Shown in pieces: positions 1 through 8,929 of a stretch of DNA of 64,000 bases (its first letter is position 1; every line of letters starts with the position of its first letter). The stretch comes from UBA12018 sp051656605 (GTDB taxonomy: Bacteria; Bacteroidota; Bacteroidia; Bacteroidales; CAMTPD01): contig JBOGCF010000036.1 in NCBI GenBank assembly GCA_051656605.1, positions 1-64,000 of the forward strand. The letters are read 5' to 3'. A program made the position numbers and the translations under genes. The notes under the pieces are model-generated. The model was not told the DNA's origin, made no database searches, and saw only the letters and a program-made list of their open reading frames with translations.

Positions 1-23
1 AGTTATATGCGAAATTTATAAGT

Positions 24-75
24 AAAAATGGTTATAATGCCTCTTCTTAAAAAAGAAGTCATTATAACCATTTTT
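24..75. terminator. Long perfect hairpin, possible bidirectional terminator
   Basis: Two 16-nt arms (AAAAATGGTTATAATG at 24-39 and its exact complement at 60-75) enclose a loop that can itself pair (CTTCTT at 43-48 with AAGAAG at 53-58). The A-run on one side and T-run on the other would give a U-tract in either direction. The gene to the left is outside the window. Confidence 0.55.
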
Positions 76-117
76 GTATACTAGCACGGAGAGTTGATAA
101 AAAACACAGCCTTTTTC

Positions 118-230
118 AGTGCCCTCGTGCCGATCTGACAATTCAGTCTTCACTATAAACAAATCGTCAGGTCCCGACCTGACGATTTGATCTTCATATA
201 CTTTGCAAACGATCATTGCGGTGAATGATT
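118..230 (-). repeat. Palindromic repeat family A, locus 1 (44-nt period)
   Basis: The core is a perfect hairpin at 161-188 with 13-nt arms (AAATCGTCAGGTC) and a 2-nt loop. Read on the minus strand the unit is a 26-nt palindrome starting AATCGT plus an 18-nt linker containing ATAGTGAAGA, 44 nt in all. Degenerate units lie on both sides (about 118-143 and 188-230). The same unit occurs three times at 34.88-35.01 kb. This marks a dispersed repeat family rather than a single terminator. Confidence 0.7.
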
Positions 231-241
231 CTGATTCTTGC

Positions 242-589
242 TTAGTTCGTTTTTTGCTCTTGCGTTGCCGGCTGTTCGGGCTTTACTTCCTGTGCATCGT
301 AACCCAGCTTGTTGAAGGCCTTTACCAGCGAATCTTTGTTGGTTTTGTCGTTGCGATACGTAACCGTTACGGTTTGCGTTTTGGCGCTCGCTTTTACATC
401 TTCCACCCCTTTTTCGAACGGAATGTTTTTCATGATGATGTTTTCGCAATGCGCGCCATGCAAGGCCATGGTGTACACGACTACCTCTTTTTGTTTGGCT
501 TTCTTCTCCTTTTTGTCACTTGCAAAGAGCGGTGAAACACTGAATAATGCTACGAAAGCGATTGCTACGATTGTTTTTAGATTTTTCAT
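242..589 (-). CDS. Exported HMA-domain (heavy-metal-associated) protein
   Basis: A 115-residue protein. Residues 1-23 form a Sec signal peptide ending SPLFA, followed by a lysine-rich linker and one ferredoxin-like HMA fold (about 36-100) with a Lys/Gln-rich tail. The metal loop reads GAHCENI: Cys48 fits the first cysteine of the usual GMxCxxC loop, but the second is Ile51, so binding would need other ligands or a dimer. It lies 74 bp downstream of a TonB receptor on the same strand, so it is probably the last gene of that operon. Inferred role: periplasmic capture of a soft metal such as copper. Family assignment is fairly secure; the metal is not. Confidence 0.8.
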   Translation of the reverse strand: MKNLKTIVAIAFVALFSVSPLFASDKKEKKAKQKEVVVYTMALHGAHCENIIMKNIPFEKGVEDVKASAKTQTVTVTYRNDKTNKDSLVKAFNKLGYDAQEVKPEQPATQEQKTN

Positions 590-663
590 AACCGAATGGT
601 TTTAAAATGAATGTTTGTAATAAAGTGAAAGTGTATTTAGTGGGTCGAAATGTGTCGACGGGT

Positions 664-2880
664 TTAGTCGCGGAACAAGTTCCAACGGATACCGGCATAA
701 ATGGTGCGACCGTGCACAGGTCCCCAAATCATGGTAGCGTCGAAGTTGTCGCCAAACGGATTCTCCGCGTCTACGATGGGGTTTTGCTGCGTAAAGTTGA
801 ACAGATTCTCGGCACCGAGGTAAACCGACCAGCTTTTGAAGTACTTCGAAACCTGCATGTGGTTGATCACATACGGCTTGAAGGTGGTAGCCCAAAGCGG
901 TTTGCTCGCGTCGGGATCTGGCAATCTACCTCCGCCGTTGATCTGTAGCGTGTAGTCAAACTGCCACTTCTTTGCGGGATTGGCCGTTTGGTACGAGGCA
1001 GTAATCAAGCCTTTGTGGCGACTGGTGAATGCTTTCTCCTTCAAGACGCCATTGTAGGTCATCTTGATATCGTTGAGACGATAGGCTGCTCTGAACTCGA
1101 AGCCGGTAAAGAACGGATAGGTTGCTTCTACCTGAAAACTGCGCGCATAGGAGCGTCCGTCGAGGTTGTAGAAGTAGATGCCATGTGCCGAAGTCTCGTT
1201 GTCCATCACGACTTGTTTGCGAAAATCCGTTTGGTAAAACTCGGTGGTAATGCCCAGTTCTTTATCGCCAATGGGGATAAAGTTCGACATGCTGATGCCG
1301 TAATTCCACGCTTCTTCCTGATCGAGATTGTCGGCAATGTAGAGGTTGCGAATGCGCGACGAGGCCAATAGGTTGTGGTTCTCTGCCAACACATTGACCG
1401 AACGGTAGCCTTTTCCGGCCGAAGCGCGAAGTTGAATCCACGGTGCCGGTTCGTATTTTACGTGCATACGCGGCGTTACAAAAAAGCCGTACTCGTTGTG
1501 ATGATCGAGTCTAATGCCCGCGAGTAGCGTCAGATTCGAAGTCGGCTTGTAGGTATACTGCGCATACGCTCCCGGCACATACTCGTTTCGTTTCGGTGCA
1601 AGGGCAGCGGCATTGTTGGTGATAGCGACCTTTTGATCGAGAAAGTCAGACACAAAACTCAAGCCAGTGCTTAGTTGGTGCTTCGGACCAAACTCGGTTT
1701 CAAACATCAGGCTGCTATAAAGATTTCCCTGCCAAAGGTCGTAACGGTTGTGTCCGTAGTTGCTTTTCAGATCGTGCGAAGCGCCCGACACGATCAACGC
1801 AATGCTGCTGTTGCGTTCGGGGTTGAGGATGTAACCGTTTTTGGTAAAGAACTCGGCACGATTCGTTTTGAGTCCGATCGTATAGCGCTCGTGCTCTGCG
1901 GGCATAGCATTGTGCGACTGTCCCGATTGGCGGTTTTCACGGATGTATTTTGCTCCCCACTCCGAGTGCAAACGCCCTTTGTTGTAAGTCCAGCGGTTGA
2001 GAACGTTGAACTGCTCCAGTAGCGGACGATCCAGGAAACCGTCTTTATTGGCATCGTGCGACTGCTTATCGTTCGAATAGTGAAGAAATAAACCCGTGGC
2101 CAAGTTGTCGTTGAGTCGGATGTTTCCGTCTGCATTCCCTTCGATGCGACCATTGTCGGCCGCAAAAAGATTCAGTGTAAGCGGATCGGCCTTGTCGGGC
2201 TTCTTGTATTCTACGTTTATTTGTCCCGTCACGGCTTCATAGCCATTCTTGACCGAAGCCGCCCCTTTCGACACCTGAATACTCTCCATCCACGGTCCCG
2301 GAATGTAGTCCATTCCGTAGAGCGAAGCCGCGCCGCGGAAGCTCGGATTATTCTCGGTAAGCATCTGAACGTAGGCGTTTGACAAGCCCAATAAGCGTAT
2401 TTGCTTGGCGCCCGTAGCAGCATCACTGTAGGCTACATCTACGCTGGGGTTGGTCTCGAATGCTTCGGACAGGTTACAACATGCGGCACGTTGAAATTCG
2501 GCCACGCCTAGTTTTTGCATCTGGAATGGTTCGAGGCGTGAAGTCATCGTGCCGGTGCCGGGAGCACGTACAATGACTTCGTCGAGCGTAAGGTTGCTTT
2601 TGAGTTGAACGTCTAGCGGAGCCGTGTTGTTGGCAATGCTTAATGTATCTGACTGATAGCCGATGTAACTCACAACTAGTTTGTCCGTCGCCGGATTGCG
2701 GCTTAGGTTAAACGCGCCGTTGAGGTCGGTTGTAGTGCCGGCCGTTGTATGGAGCCACACAACATTTGCACCCACAAGCGGTTCGCCCGCTTCGTCTTTG
2801 ATAATACCTTTGATAACTTCCTGTGCGGATACAGCTTGTCCTGCCCCTAAAACAAGGAGCGAAAAGATGAGATGTTTCAT
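664..2880 (-). CDS. TonB-dependent outer-membrane receptor, probable metal-linked type
   Basis: A 738-residue receptor. A signal peptide (1-19) is followed by a carboxypeptidase-regulatory-like beta-sandwich (about 22-100), a plug domain (about 110-225) and a C-terminal 22-strand-type barrel. The plug contains a Cys-Cys pair in AACCNLSEAF. There is no SusD-type partner, which argues against glycan import. Its neighbours are a Cys-rich envelope protein upstream and an HMA protein downstream, all on one strand, which points to import or sensing of a metal or metallophore. The substrate is inferred from context only. The start at 2880 is supported by the signal peptide. Confidence 0.88.
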   Translation of the reverse strand: MKHLIFSLLVLGAGQAVSAQEVIKGIIKDEAGEPLVGANVVWLHTTAGTTTDLNGAFNLSRNPATDKLVVSYIGYQSDTLSIANNTAPLDVQLKSNLTLDEVIVRAPGTGTMTSRLEPFQMQKLGVAEFQRAACCNLSEAFETNPSVDVAYSDAATGAKQIRLLGLSNAYVQMLTENNPSFRGAASLYGMDYIPGPWMESIQVSKGAASVKNGYEAVTGQINVEYKKPDKADPLTLNLFAADNGRIEGNADGNIRLNDNLATGLFLHYSNDKQSHDANKDGFLDRPLLEQFNVLNRWTYNKGRLHSEWGAKYIRENRQSGQSHNAMPAEHERYTIGLKTNRAEFFTKNGYILNPERNSSIALIVSGASHDLKSNYGHNRYDLWQGNLYSSLMFETEFGPKHQLSTGLSFVSDFLDQKVAITNNAAALAPKRNEYVPGAYAQYTYKPTSNLTLLAGIRLDHHNEYGFFVTPRMHVKYEPAPWIQLRASAGKGYRSVNVLAENHNLLASSRIRNLYIADNLDQEEAWNYGISMSNFIPIGDKELGITTEFYQTDFRKQVVMDNETSAHGIYFYNLDGRSYARSFQVEATYPFFTGFEFRAAYRLNDIKMTYNGVLKEKAFTSRHKGLITASYQTANPAKKWQFDYTLQINGGGRLPDPDASKPLWATTFKPYVINHMQVSKYFKSWSVYLGAENLFNFTQQNPIVDAENPFGDNFDATMIWGPVHGRTIYAGIRWNLFRD

Positions 2881-3000
2881 TGAATGTTTCGATTGAGTTT
2901 TACGTGTATATACGATTCACTGGGCCTGAAAAAAAGAGTACAGGCTTTGGCAAACGGGCACACCATGGGCCGTTTGGGAAAATACGTTGCGTAAAATCAA

Positions 3001-3432
3001 TCAAATAAGGAGTACTGCGTGCAGTGCCAGTATATCACGCCCCGACGCAATACATGTATCAAGCGGAATAAAGGGTTCTGGCTTGTGCTCGGTAGAGACA
3101 AGCGCTTTGAATAGAAGGGTGTAACAAGCAACCCAGTTGATCGAATCGGCAAGCGGCGCGGGAGGTGTTACCTTATCCACGGCCTCAAACGCTGTGTCGT
3201 CTGCTTGGTTAAAGCACACACAGTCGTCGGCTTGTTCGTGTTGTGACTGGTTTGTTGTTTGCTTGTGAGAAGGAGTGCAGCACGAAGGAGTTTCGGCCGT
3301 TTCGAAATGAGAGGTGATCGAACAATGATTGCACAAGACATGCGCCCACAAGTTACCCGTTCCGGCAAACAAGATCAGTGCCGTAAAGATAAGGGTAATG
3401 CTATGTCGTATGCGTTGTGTCATATACTTCAA
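3001..3432 (-). CDS. Small Cys/His-rich envelope protein (HYC_CC_PP-like)
   Basis: A 143-residue protein with an N-terminal hydrophobic segment (about 12-30) acting as signal or anchor, then a Cys/His cluster: CNHCS, CC, CVCF, and a later PPAPL motif. This arrangement resembles small Bacteroidota proteins called HYC_CC_PP or DUF2946-like, often found ahead of metal-linked TonB receptors. It is the first gene of the minus-strand operon, behind a TATATTTG -7 box at 3447-3454. Its likely role is metal binding at the envelope. The family name is recalled from memory, with no search to back it. Confidence 0.65.
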   Translation of the reverse strand: MKYMTQRIRHSITLIFTALILFAGTGNLWAHVLCNHCSITSHFETAETPSCCTPSHKQTTNQSQHEQADDCVCFNQADDTAFEAVDKVTPPAPLADSINWVACYTLLFKALVSTEHKPEPFIPLDTCIASGRDILALHAVLLI

Positions 3433-3446
3433 TGTTGAAATCAGTA

Positions 3447-3477
3447 CAAATATATTGGTTTGTTTTACATTCGCAAT
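3447..3477 (-). promoter_or_regulatory. Bacteroidota-type promoter of the metal operon
   Basis: On the minus strand a TATATTTG -7 box (3447-3454) lies 19 bp from an ATTG -33 element (3474-3477), just ahead of the start at 3432. This gives a very short leader. Confidence 0.5.
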
Positions 3478-3543
3478 CGCACGCTAAGGGGTTTATGTTT
3501 TTTTTATACAGATTGTGAGAATATGTTTATTCAATAAAAAATT

Positions 3544-3551
3544 TATCTTTG
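3544..3551 (+). promoter_or_regulatory. -7 box TATCTTTG ahead of GH20 gene
   Basis: The sequence matches TAnnTTTG exactly, 28 bp before the GH20 start. No clear TTTG lies at the -33 distance, so only the -7 element is claimed. Confidence 0.45.
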
Positions 3552-3579
3552 CGTTGCTAACGATAATCGATAATACCAG

Positions 3580-5952
3580 ATGAGAACAAAACTTTTCTAC
3601 GCAGCGGCATCTTTATGCCTTTCTGTGGGAGTAGCTTCGGCAACGAATGCTCCCGATAGTATTTTGCTCAAACAAATGAACGAAGTAGCAGCCGGCATTA
3701 AGCTTCCGGCTTCTGTTCAGAAGGGCACTACCAAAATTACGATACCACAAGTTGCCAATCAATATACATTGGAGTTGCGCGGAACCGACTGCCTTCCGGT
3801 AATCGACCGCTCGGGTACTATTTTTACGCCGCTTACCGATGCCGACGTGCAATTGTACTTTCAACTGACCGACAAGGCTTCGGGGACGAAAGTGGATGTG
3901 CCTAATATCAAGGTTTCGGTACAGGGAGAATTCAAACAGTCCGACTCGAAAGGGCTTCCTCCGCGTGTAATCCCTTCGCTTCGCGAATGGTTGGGGTATG
4001 GCGGAAGTGCCGTAATGCCTGCAAAAGGGGAAATCATCCTTGATCCGGCTTTCGCGCAAGAACTGCAAGAGGGGATGCAACTTTTTGCAAGCGACCTCAA
4101 AGAGCAGTCAAACTACAACTACAAGGTAAAGACCGGCGCTCCTGCAAAAGGAAAAATCTATGTCACATTAAATACTGAAGATAAATCGCTCGGCAAAGAG
4201 GGTTACCGCCTGATGGTGGGTGATACCATTAAGATTGAAGCGGTAGACAAGCAAGGTGCTTTCTGGGCTACCCGCACGCTGCTTCAGATGGTTCAGCAAT
4301 ACGGAGAGCAATTGCCGATGGGGGTGGCGCGCGACTATCCGAAGTACGAGAAGCGTGGCTTCATGCTCGATGTGGCGCGTAAGTTTTTCCGCCTGAACTT
4401 CTTGCAAGACTACGTGAAGATCATGTCTTATTATAAGATGAATGAGTTTCATGTGCACCTCAACGACAATGCGTTTGTGCAGTTCTTTGATAACGACTGG
4501 GACAAAACATACGCGGCTTTCCGTCTCGAATCGGAAACGTATCCGGGACTCACGGCCAAAGATGGTAGTTATTCGAAGAAAGAGTTTACCAACCTGCAAC
4601 GTCAGGGGATGGCTTACGGAGTCAATATTATTCCCGAAATCGATGTGCCTGCTCACTCGCTGGCCTTCTCACACTATAAACCGTCGCTTGGTAGCAAGAA
4701 GTACGGAATGGACCACCTCGACCTGATGAATCCGGAGGTGTATGACTTTGTCGATGGTTTGTTTAAGGAATATGTGGCGGGCGAAAACCCTGTGTTCATC
4801 GGCCCGGATGTGCACATTGGTACCGACGAATACGACAAAGCCGTGGCAGAAGAGTTTCGCAAGTTTACCGATCACTACCTGCGTCTTATCCAAGGTTACG
4901 GCAAGCGCGCCCGTCTTTGGGGAGCACTTACGCATGCCAAAGGTAACACGCCTGTTACGTCGGAAGGGGTGATCATGAATGCTTGGTACAACGGCTATGC
5001 CGATCCGCGCCAGATGATCGAAGAGGGATACGAACTTATCAGTACGCCCGACGGCTTATTATATATTGTGCCGGCTGCCGGCTATTACTACGATTACCTG
5101 AACGGTAAGCATTTGTACGACAAATGGGAACCGATCACAATTGGTCGCGAAGTATTTCCGTACGGACATCCGCAGATATCGGGCGGTATGTTTGCCGTGT
5201 GGAACGACCACACCGGTAACGGTATCTCCGAAAAGGATGTGCATCATCGCGCTTTCCCTGCTATGCAGGTTTTGGCCGAAAAGATGTGGGATGGCAACAA
5301 GGAGAACCCCGACTACGAAGGGTTTGCAAAGGTGGCAGCTTCTATGATCGAAGCACCGGGCGTAAATGTAATGGGCAACGTGGTTTCGAACGGTCCTATT
5401 GCATTGTCTTACAACTTTACCAATGGCAAAGGAAAAGATATCTCAGGCAACGGCTACAACGTAGCGAAGGCGAAAGGCGTGAAGTACAATGCCGAAAACG
5501 GAGCTTTACTTTCGGGTAACTCGGTGATCGAAACACCGGTAGAAGAGATCGGCTACAATTATGCGGTTTCGTTCGATATCAAACCGGAAGGGACGCAAGC
5601 CAAAGATGCAGTTCTATTCAACTCGGCCAATGCACAAGTGGTGGTAAACGAAGCACAATCGGGCAATCTGGCTTTCAAGCGTGACGGTTATACCTATAGC
5701 TTCGACTATGCTCCGGTTGCCGGACAGTGGAATCGCATCAGCATTCACGGCGACAACAAAGGGACATCGCTGTATGTAAACGGCGAACTCAAACAACGTC
5801 TCGAAGGAAACAAGAAGGAAGTGACCGACGCAAAAGGGAAGAAAAGTACCATGCACCTGCAACAGACATTGGTATTCCCATTGAAGCAAATCGGCGCTAC
5901 TGCTAATGGCTTCAACGGAAGCATTCGCTCTCTGAAAGTAGAGAAGCTGTAA
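3580..5952 (+). CDS. GH20 beta-N-acetylhexosaminidase with C-terminal LamG-like domain
   Basis: A 790-residue secreted glycosidase. It has a signal peptide (1-21), an N-terminal GH20b-type domain (about 40-235), a TIM barrel (about 240-560) and a C-terminal concanavalin/LamG-like domain (about 600-790) ending in FNGSIRSLKVEKL. The GH20 signature HxGxDE is present as HIGTDE with His412, Asp416 and Glu417, the substrate-assisted catalytic pair. It should remove terminal GlcNAc or GalNAc from glycans in the periplasm or at the surface. The gene is monocistronic, with its own promoter and a strong terminator at 5984-6018. The GH84 enzyme at 22.8 kb is a second amino-sugar hydrolase. Confidence 0.93.
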   Translation: MRTKLFYAAASLCLSVGVASATNAPDSILLKQMNEVAAGIKLPASVQKGTTKITIPQVANQYTLELRGTDCLPVIDRSGTIFTPLTDADVQLYFQLTDKASGTKVDVPNIKVSVQGEFKQSDSKGLPPRVIPSLREWLGYGGSAVMPAKGEIILDPAFAQELQEGMQLFASDLKEQSNYNYKVKTGAPAKGKIYVTLNTEDKSLGKEGYRLMVGDTIKIEAVDKQGAFWATRTLLQMVQQYGEQLPMGVARDYPKYEKRGFMLDVARKFFRLNFLQDYVKIMSYYKMNEFHVHLNDNAFVQFFDNDWDKTYAAFRLESETYPGLTAKDGSYSKKEFTNLQRQGMAYGVNIIPEIDVPAHSLAFSHYKPSLGSKKYGMDHLDLMNPEVYDFVDGLFKEYVAGENPVFIGPDVHIGTDEYDKAVAEEFRKFTDHYLRLIQGYGKRARLWGALTHAKGNTPVTSEGVIMNAWYNGYADPRQMIEEGYELISTPDGLLYIVPAAGYYYDYLNGKHLYDKWEPITIGREVFPYGHPQISGGMFAVWNDHTGNGISEKDVHHRAFPAMQVLAEKMWDGNKENPDYEGFAKVAASMIEAPGVNVMGNVVSNGPIALSYNFTNGKGKDISGNGYNVAKAKGVKYNAENGALLSGNSVIETPVEEIGYNYAVSFDIKPEGTQAKDAVLFNSANAQVVVNEAQSGNLAFKRDGYTYSFDYAPVAGQWNRISIHGDNKGTSLYVNGELKQRLEGNKKEVTDAKGKKSTMHLQQTLVFPLKQIGATANGFNGSIRSLKVEKL

Positions 5953-5983
5953 TTTGCATCTTATTTTTATATCCTTGTATAAC

Positions 5984-6018
5984 AAAGCCGGGCATTGCTA
6001 CATGTGATGCCCGGCTTT
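5984..6018 (+). terminator. Rho-independent terminator after GH20
   Basis: The stem AAAGCCGGGCAT (5984-5995) pairs with 6007-6018. It is GC-rich and ends in a T-run. Confidence 0.85.
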
Positions 6019-6210
6019 CTGCATAATATCGGTTATATATTTTTGTGAATGAGTATGTTAATAATGCAAATAAAGCATAAAGTGAGTGTTTTTTATGTTC
6101 ATTGTATGAATGTTTCGTTTTTCTTTTATATGTTTGGAATGCATTGAAGATTAGAATATAAACCACTGGTGCGATTTTGTTAACGATCGTGCTTATCTTA
6201 AATATACTAT

Positions 6211-7371
6211 ATGGAAAAGCTCAACAATTACCTAAGAATCGTTGCATGCAGCGGTCTTATCATTTTAACTTCTGCTTGTAATCAAACTCCCAAAGGAGAC
6301 GGCTCGCTCGTTGTGTCTGATATCAACGGACAAGAGTTTATAACGTGTAATTTTGATGCGATCACTGCTAAAGCACAACCTAAGCTGAGTGACTTTGTGG
6401 AGGACTTTGAGATTGTGCGCTTCGAAAACAAGGACGACGCTTTTTTCAAACCATCTGCCTACATTGTAACGGACAACTATATTGGTGTGCGACAAAGTGG
6501 AGCACCCTTCTTGTTGTTTGATAGAAAAGGAAAATTGCTTACAAAAGTTGGGGAGATCGGTAACGGTCCCGGCGAATACAATGTACTGTATGATCAGGCT
6601 ATAAATGAAAAAAACGGGAAGATATACTTGGGCCCTTTTGTAGGGCTGAATAAAGTACACGAATACAATATGGACGGGTCGTATGTGCGTTCCTTTACTA
6701 CACCAACAAATCTAGCAAAAGCAAGAGTCAAAGCCTACGATGATGGAACTGTTTCGGTCGTGCATATGCCTTTTACAACGGAACAGTCGCCATTTCTTGC
6801 AATTAATTTCAATAAAAATGGAGATAGTATTAGTTGCTTAGCTCCGACAGAGTCACAACGAGTAAATCCATTTATAGACAGGTCCTTTCGTGGTTTTGAC
6901 TATGAGTGTATTTCTTTTCAAAATACAAATGATTTTGATGTAAGGATAACCAATAATGATACGATGTTTATCTATGATAGCAAGGCAAATAAAATGCTTC
7001 CGCGTTTTGTGATGAACTTTGGAGGTGTGGCTGAGAAGCCTTATGCTTTTCCTAATGAACTTCCCAATCATTTGCTTTGTATGATTTATGGACAGAATAA
7101 TTTCGTTGTATTGATTGACAAAAAGACAAGAACGACGGCAACGTTCAATGAAATCGAAAATGATTTTCTAGGTAACATGCCTGTATCGACTAACTTTGAA
7201 AAGGGTTATTTCATGCAAACATTCGAGCCGGCTCAACTCATGGAGAAGTTAGAAACGTATTTAGCTAGTGGAAACTGTCCGGAGTCGGAAAAGAAGAAGC
7301 TGGAAGACTTGCTTAATTCGCTCGACGACAATGATAACAACATCATGTTTATCGGGAAACTCAAACAATAA
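6211..7371 (+). CDS. 6-bladed beta-propeller lipoprotein
   Basis: A 386-residue protein with a lipobox (LTSAC, Cys23) and repeated beta-propeller blades, including LLFDRKGKLLTKVGEIGNGP and LNKVHEYNMDG. This is the pattern of the Bacteroidales 6-bladed beta-propeller lipoproteins, which are abundant, surface or periplasmic, and mostly uncharacterised. It is flanked by two terminators, so it is transcribed alone. No catalytic residues can be recognised, and a binding or scaffold role is the most that can be inferred. Confidence 0.75.
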   Translation: MEKLNNYLRIVACSGLIILTSACNQTPKGDGSLVVSDINGQEFITCNFDAITAKAQPKLSDFVEDFEIVRFENKDDAFFKPSAYIVTDNYIGVRQSGAPFLLFDRKGKLLTKVGEIGNGPGEYNVLYDQAINEKNGKIYLGPFVGLNKVHEYNMDGSYVRSFTTPTNLAKARVKAYDDGTVSVVHMPFTTEQSPFLAINFNKNGDSISCLAPTESQRVNPFIDRSFRGFDYECISFQNTNDFDVRITNNDTMFIYDSKANKMLPRFVMNFGGVAEKPYAFPNELPNHLLCMIYGQNNFVVLIDKKTRTTATFNEIENDFLGNMPVSTNFEKGYFMQTFEPAQLMEKLETYLASGNCPESEKKKLEDLLNSLDDNDNNIMFIGKLKQ

Positions 7372-7408
7372 GTTCATTCATATTATATATTTAGCATAGA
7401 ATTATTGG

Positions 7409-7444
7409 GCTCCTGTCGACGTGATGTCTGGCAGGAGCTTTTTT
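7409..7444 (+). terminator. Rho-independent terminator
   Basis: The stem GCTCCTG (7409-7415) pairs with CAGGAGC (7432-7438), followed by TTTTTT. Confidence 0.8.
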
Positions 7445-7676
7445 GTTGTCCGAAGCTCAAGTTTAATGTTTAGCATAAGTCAATTAGATGGGAAAAGATA
7501 TATTTATCTTGTCTTGAGCAAACTAGAATCTTCATATATAGAACCAAGGTGTAGCGTCGAGATCTTATAACAATTCCAAAAACGAACGAAACAGTTGCAT
7601 TGCAATAGCTTCTATTTGTGCATTTTGTTGTAGCTTCGCAGCAAAATACAAGGTGATAATATTGTAGAATTTGCAC
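7445..7676. other. Intergenic region, no gene seen
   Basis: AT-rich spacer. A weak promoter-like TAGAATTTG ends only 6 nt before the ATG at 7677, so a nearly leaderless transcript is possible. Nothing else is recognisable. Confidence 0.4.
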
Positions 7677-8489
7677 ATGAAAAAAGACTTTAAAGTAATT
7701 GTTCTTGATCTTGACGGAACACTAACCAACTCGAAAAAGGAAATTACTCCACGTAATAAAGAAGCCTTGATGGAGGCACAGCGCCAAGGCGTAAAGGTGG
7801 TTTTGGCATCAGGTCGTCCTACTTATGGCATTGTACCACTAGCCGAAGAATTGGAGCTGGATAAGTTTGGCGGTTATATCTTGTCGTTCAACGGCGGACA
7901 AATCATAAACTATACTACCAAAGAAACAATCTACGAATCGGTGCTTCCTACCGAAGTAATTCCTGAATTATACAATACGGCGGCACAGCACGGAGTAACC
8001 ATCCTTTCGTACGACAACGAATACATTCTTACCGAGAATGGCGACGATCAGTATGTAGCTAAAGAGGCGTTTCTGAACAAAATGCCGGTAAAAGAGGTTT
8101 CAAGCTTTGTGGACACGGTAAGCCGTCCGGTACCTAAATGTTTGATCGTTGGAGACAGCGAGCAGTTGGTACACCTCGAAGAAAAGATGAAGCATAGCTT
8201 TGGGCATCAGATGAACATCTACCGCTCAGAACCTTTCTTCCTCGAGTTGATGCCACAAAACATCGACAAAGCCTATTCGCTACAAAAACTTCTCGACCAC
8301 CTCAAAATGGATAAAGAAGAAATGATGGCTTGTGGCGATGGATTCAACGACTTATCTATGATTCGCTTTGCCGGATTTGGCGTAGCCATGGCAAATGCAC
8401 AAGATGCCGTAAAAGAAGTATCAGACTTCATTACGTTATCAAACGAAGAAGACGGCGTAGCTCACGTAGTAGAGCGCTTTATTCTATAA
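7677..8489 (+). CDS. Cof-type HAD-superfamily phosphatase
   Basis: A 270-residue cytoplasmic hydrolase. HAD motif I is DLDGTLT (Asp11 nucleophile, Asp13). Motif II lies in the LASGRPTYG region, and motif IV is GDGFNDLSMI near the C-terminus. A large C2-type cap between them places it in the Cof/YidA subfamily, which dephosphorylates sugar phosphates, FMN or PLP. The substrate cannot be read from sequence. The start at 7677 (MKKDFK) is preferred over an in-frame TTG six bases upstream. The small membrane-protein gene follows 38 bp downstream and may be co-transcribed. Confidence 0.88.
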   Translation: MKKDFKVIVLDLDGTLTNSKKEITPRNKEALMEAQRQGVKVVLASGRPTYGIVPLAEELELDKFGGYILSFNGGQIINYTTKETIYESVLPTEVIPELYNTAAQHGVTILSYDNEYILTENGDDQYVAKEAFLNKMPVKEVSSFVDTVSRPVPKCLIVGDSEQLVHLEEKMKHSFGHQMNIYRSEPFFLELMPQNIDKAYSLQKLLDHLKMDKEEMMACGDGFNDLSMIRFAGFGVAMANAQDAVKEVSDFITLSNEEDGVAHVVERFIL

Positions 8490-8527
8490 CAAACACTTTT
8501 GTAACAACAAACAAACAGATACACGCG

Positions 8528-8794
8528 ATGAAACGTAAAGAAGGACCGATCATTCTGTCGCTACTTTGTTCGCTGGGAGTACTCTCGGCCGCAAGCTATG
8601 CAACAGGACCAACAGCCGAAACATTCAATTGGAGCAGTCTCAACCCGTTTGATTTCTTCAGCGGAATGGCCTTTACACTCTCTTTTGGATTTGGTGTGCC
8701 CATTATCTTATCGGTTATCATCTGCTTTGCACTGTTTTGTCTCATGTGGTGGATGTTTTACAAAGTAATCCGACTCATATTCGGAAAGAACTGA
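8528..8794 (+). CDS. Small two-helix membrane protein, unknown function
   Basis: An 88-residue protein with a basic N-terminus (MKRKEG), a first hydrophobic helix (about 7-25), a short external stretch rich in Thr, Ser and Asn, and a second strong helix (about 48-82, Phe/Ile/Trp-rich) ending in a basic tail. It follows the HAD phosphatase by 38 bp and precedes a shared terminator. The family was not recognised. Codon use resembles its neighbours and the reading frame ends exactly before the terminator, which supports a real gene. Confidence 0.6.
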   Translation: MKRKEGPIILSLLCSLGVLSAASYATGPTAETFNWSSLNPFDFFSGMAFTLSFGFGVPIILSVIICFALFCLMWWMFYKVIRLIFGKN

Positions 8795-8843
8795 TCATAT
8801 GGCCACCTTACTTCATGCAAGATGGTGCAAAATATAGAAACTG

Positions 8844-8888
8844 AAAAAGGTTGTCTCGGTAAATAGATACCATGAGACAACCTTTTTT
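8844..8888. terminator. Bidirectional terminator
   Basis: The stem AAAAAGGTTGTCTC (8844-8857) pairs with 8874-8887, with A-runs and T-runs on both sides. It lies between convergent genes ending at 8794 and 8930. Confidence 0.85.
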
Positions 8889-8929
8889 ATATCAGATTGA
8901 GCCTGTATAGACAGTGCTTATTTAGATTA

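Noticed and set aside
16..216. Open frame of 66 codons on the minus strand
   Set aside because: It is composed of family A palindromes and the hairpin at 24-75. The 44-nt period is not a multiple of three, so no repeated peptide is selected.
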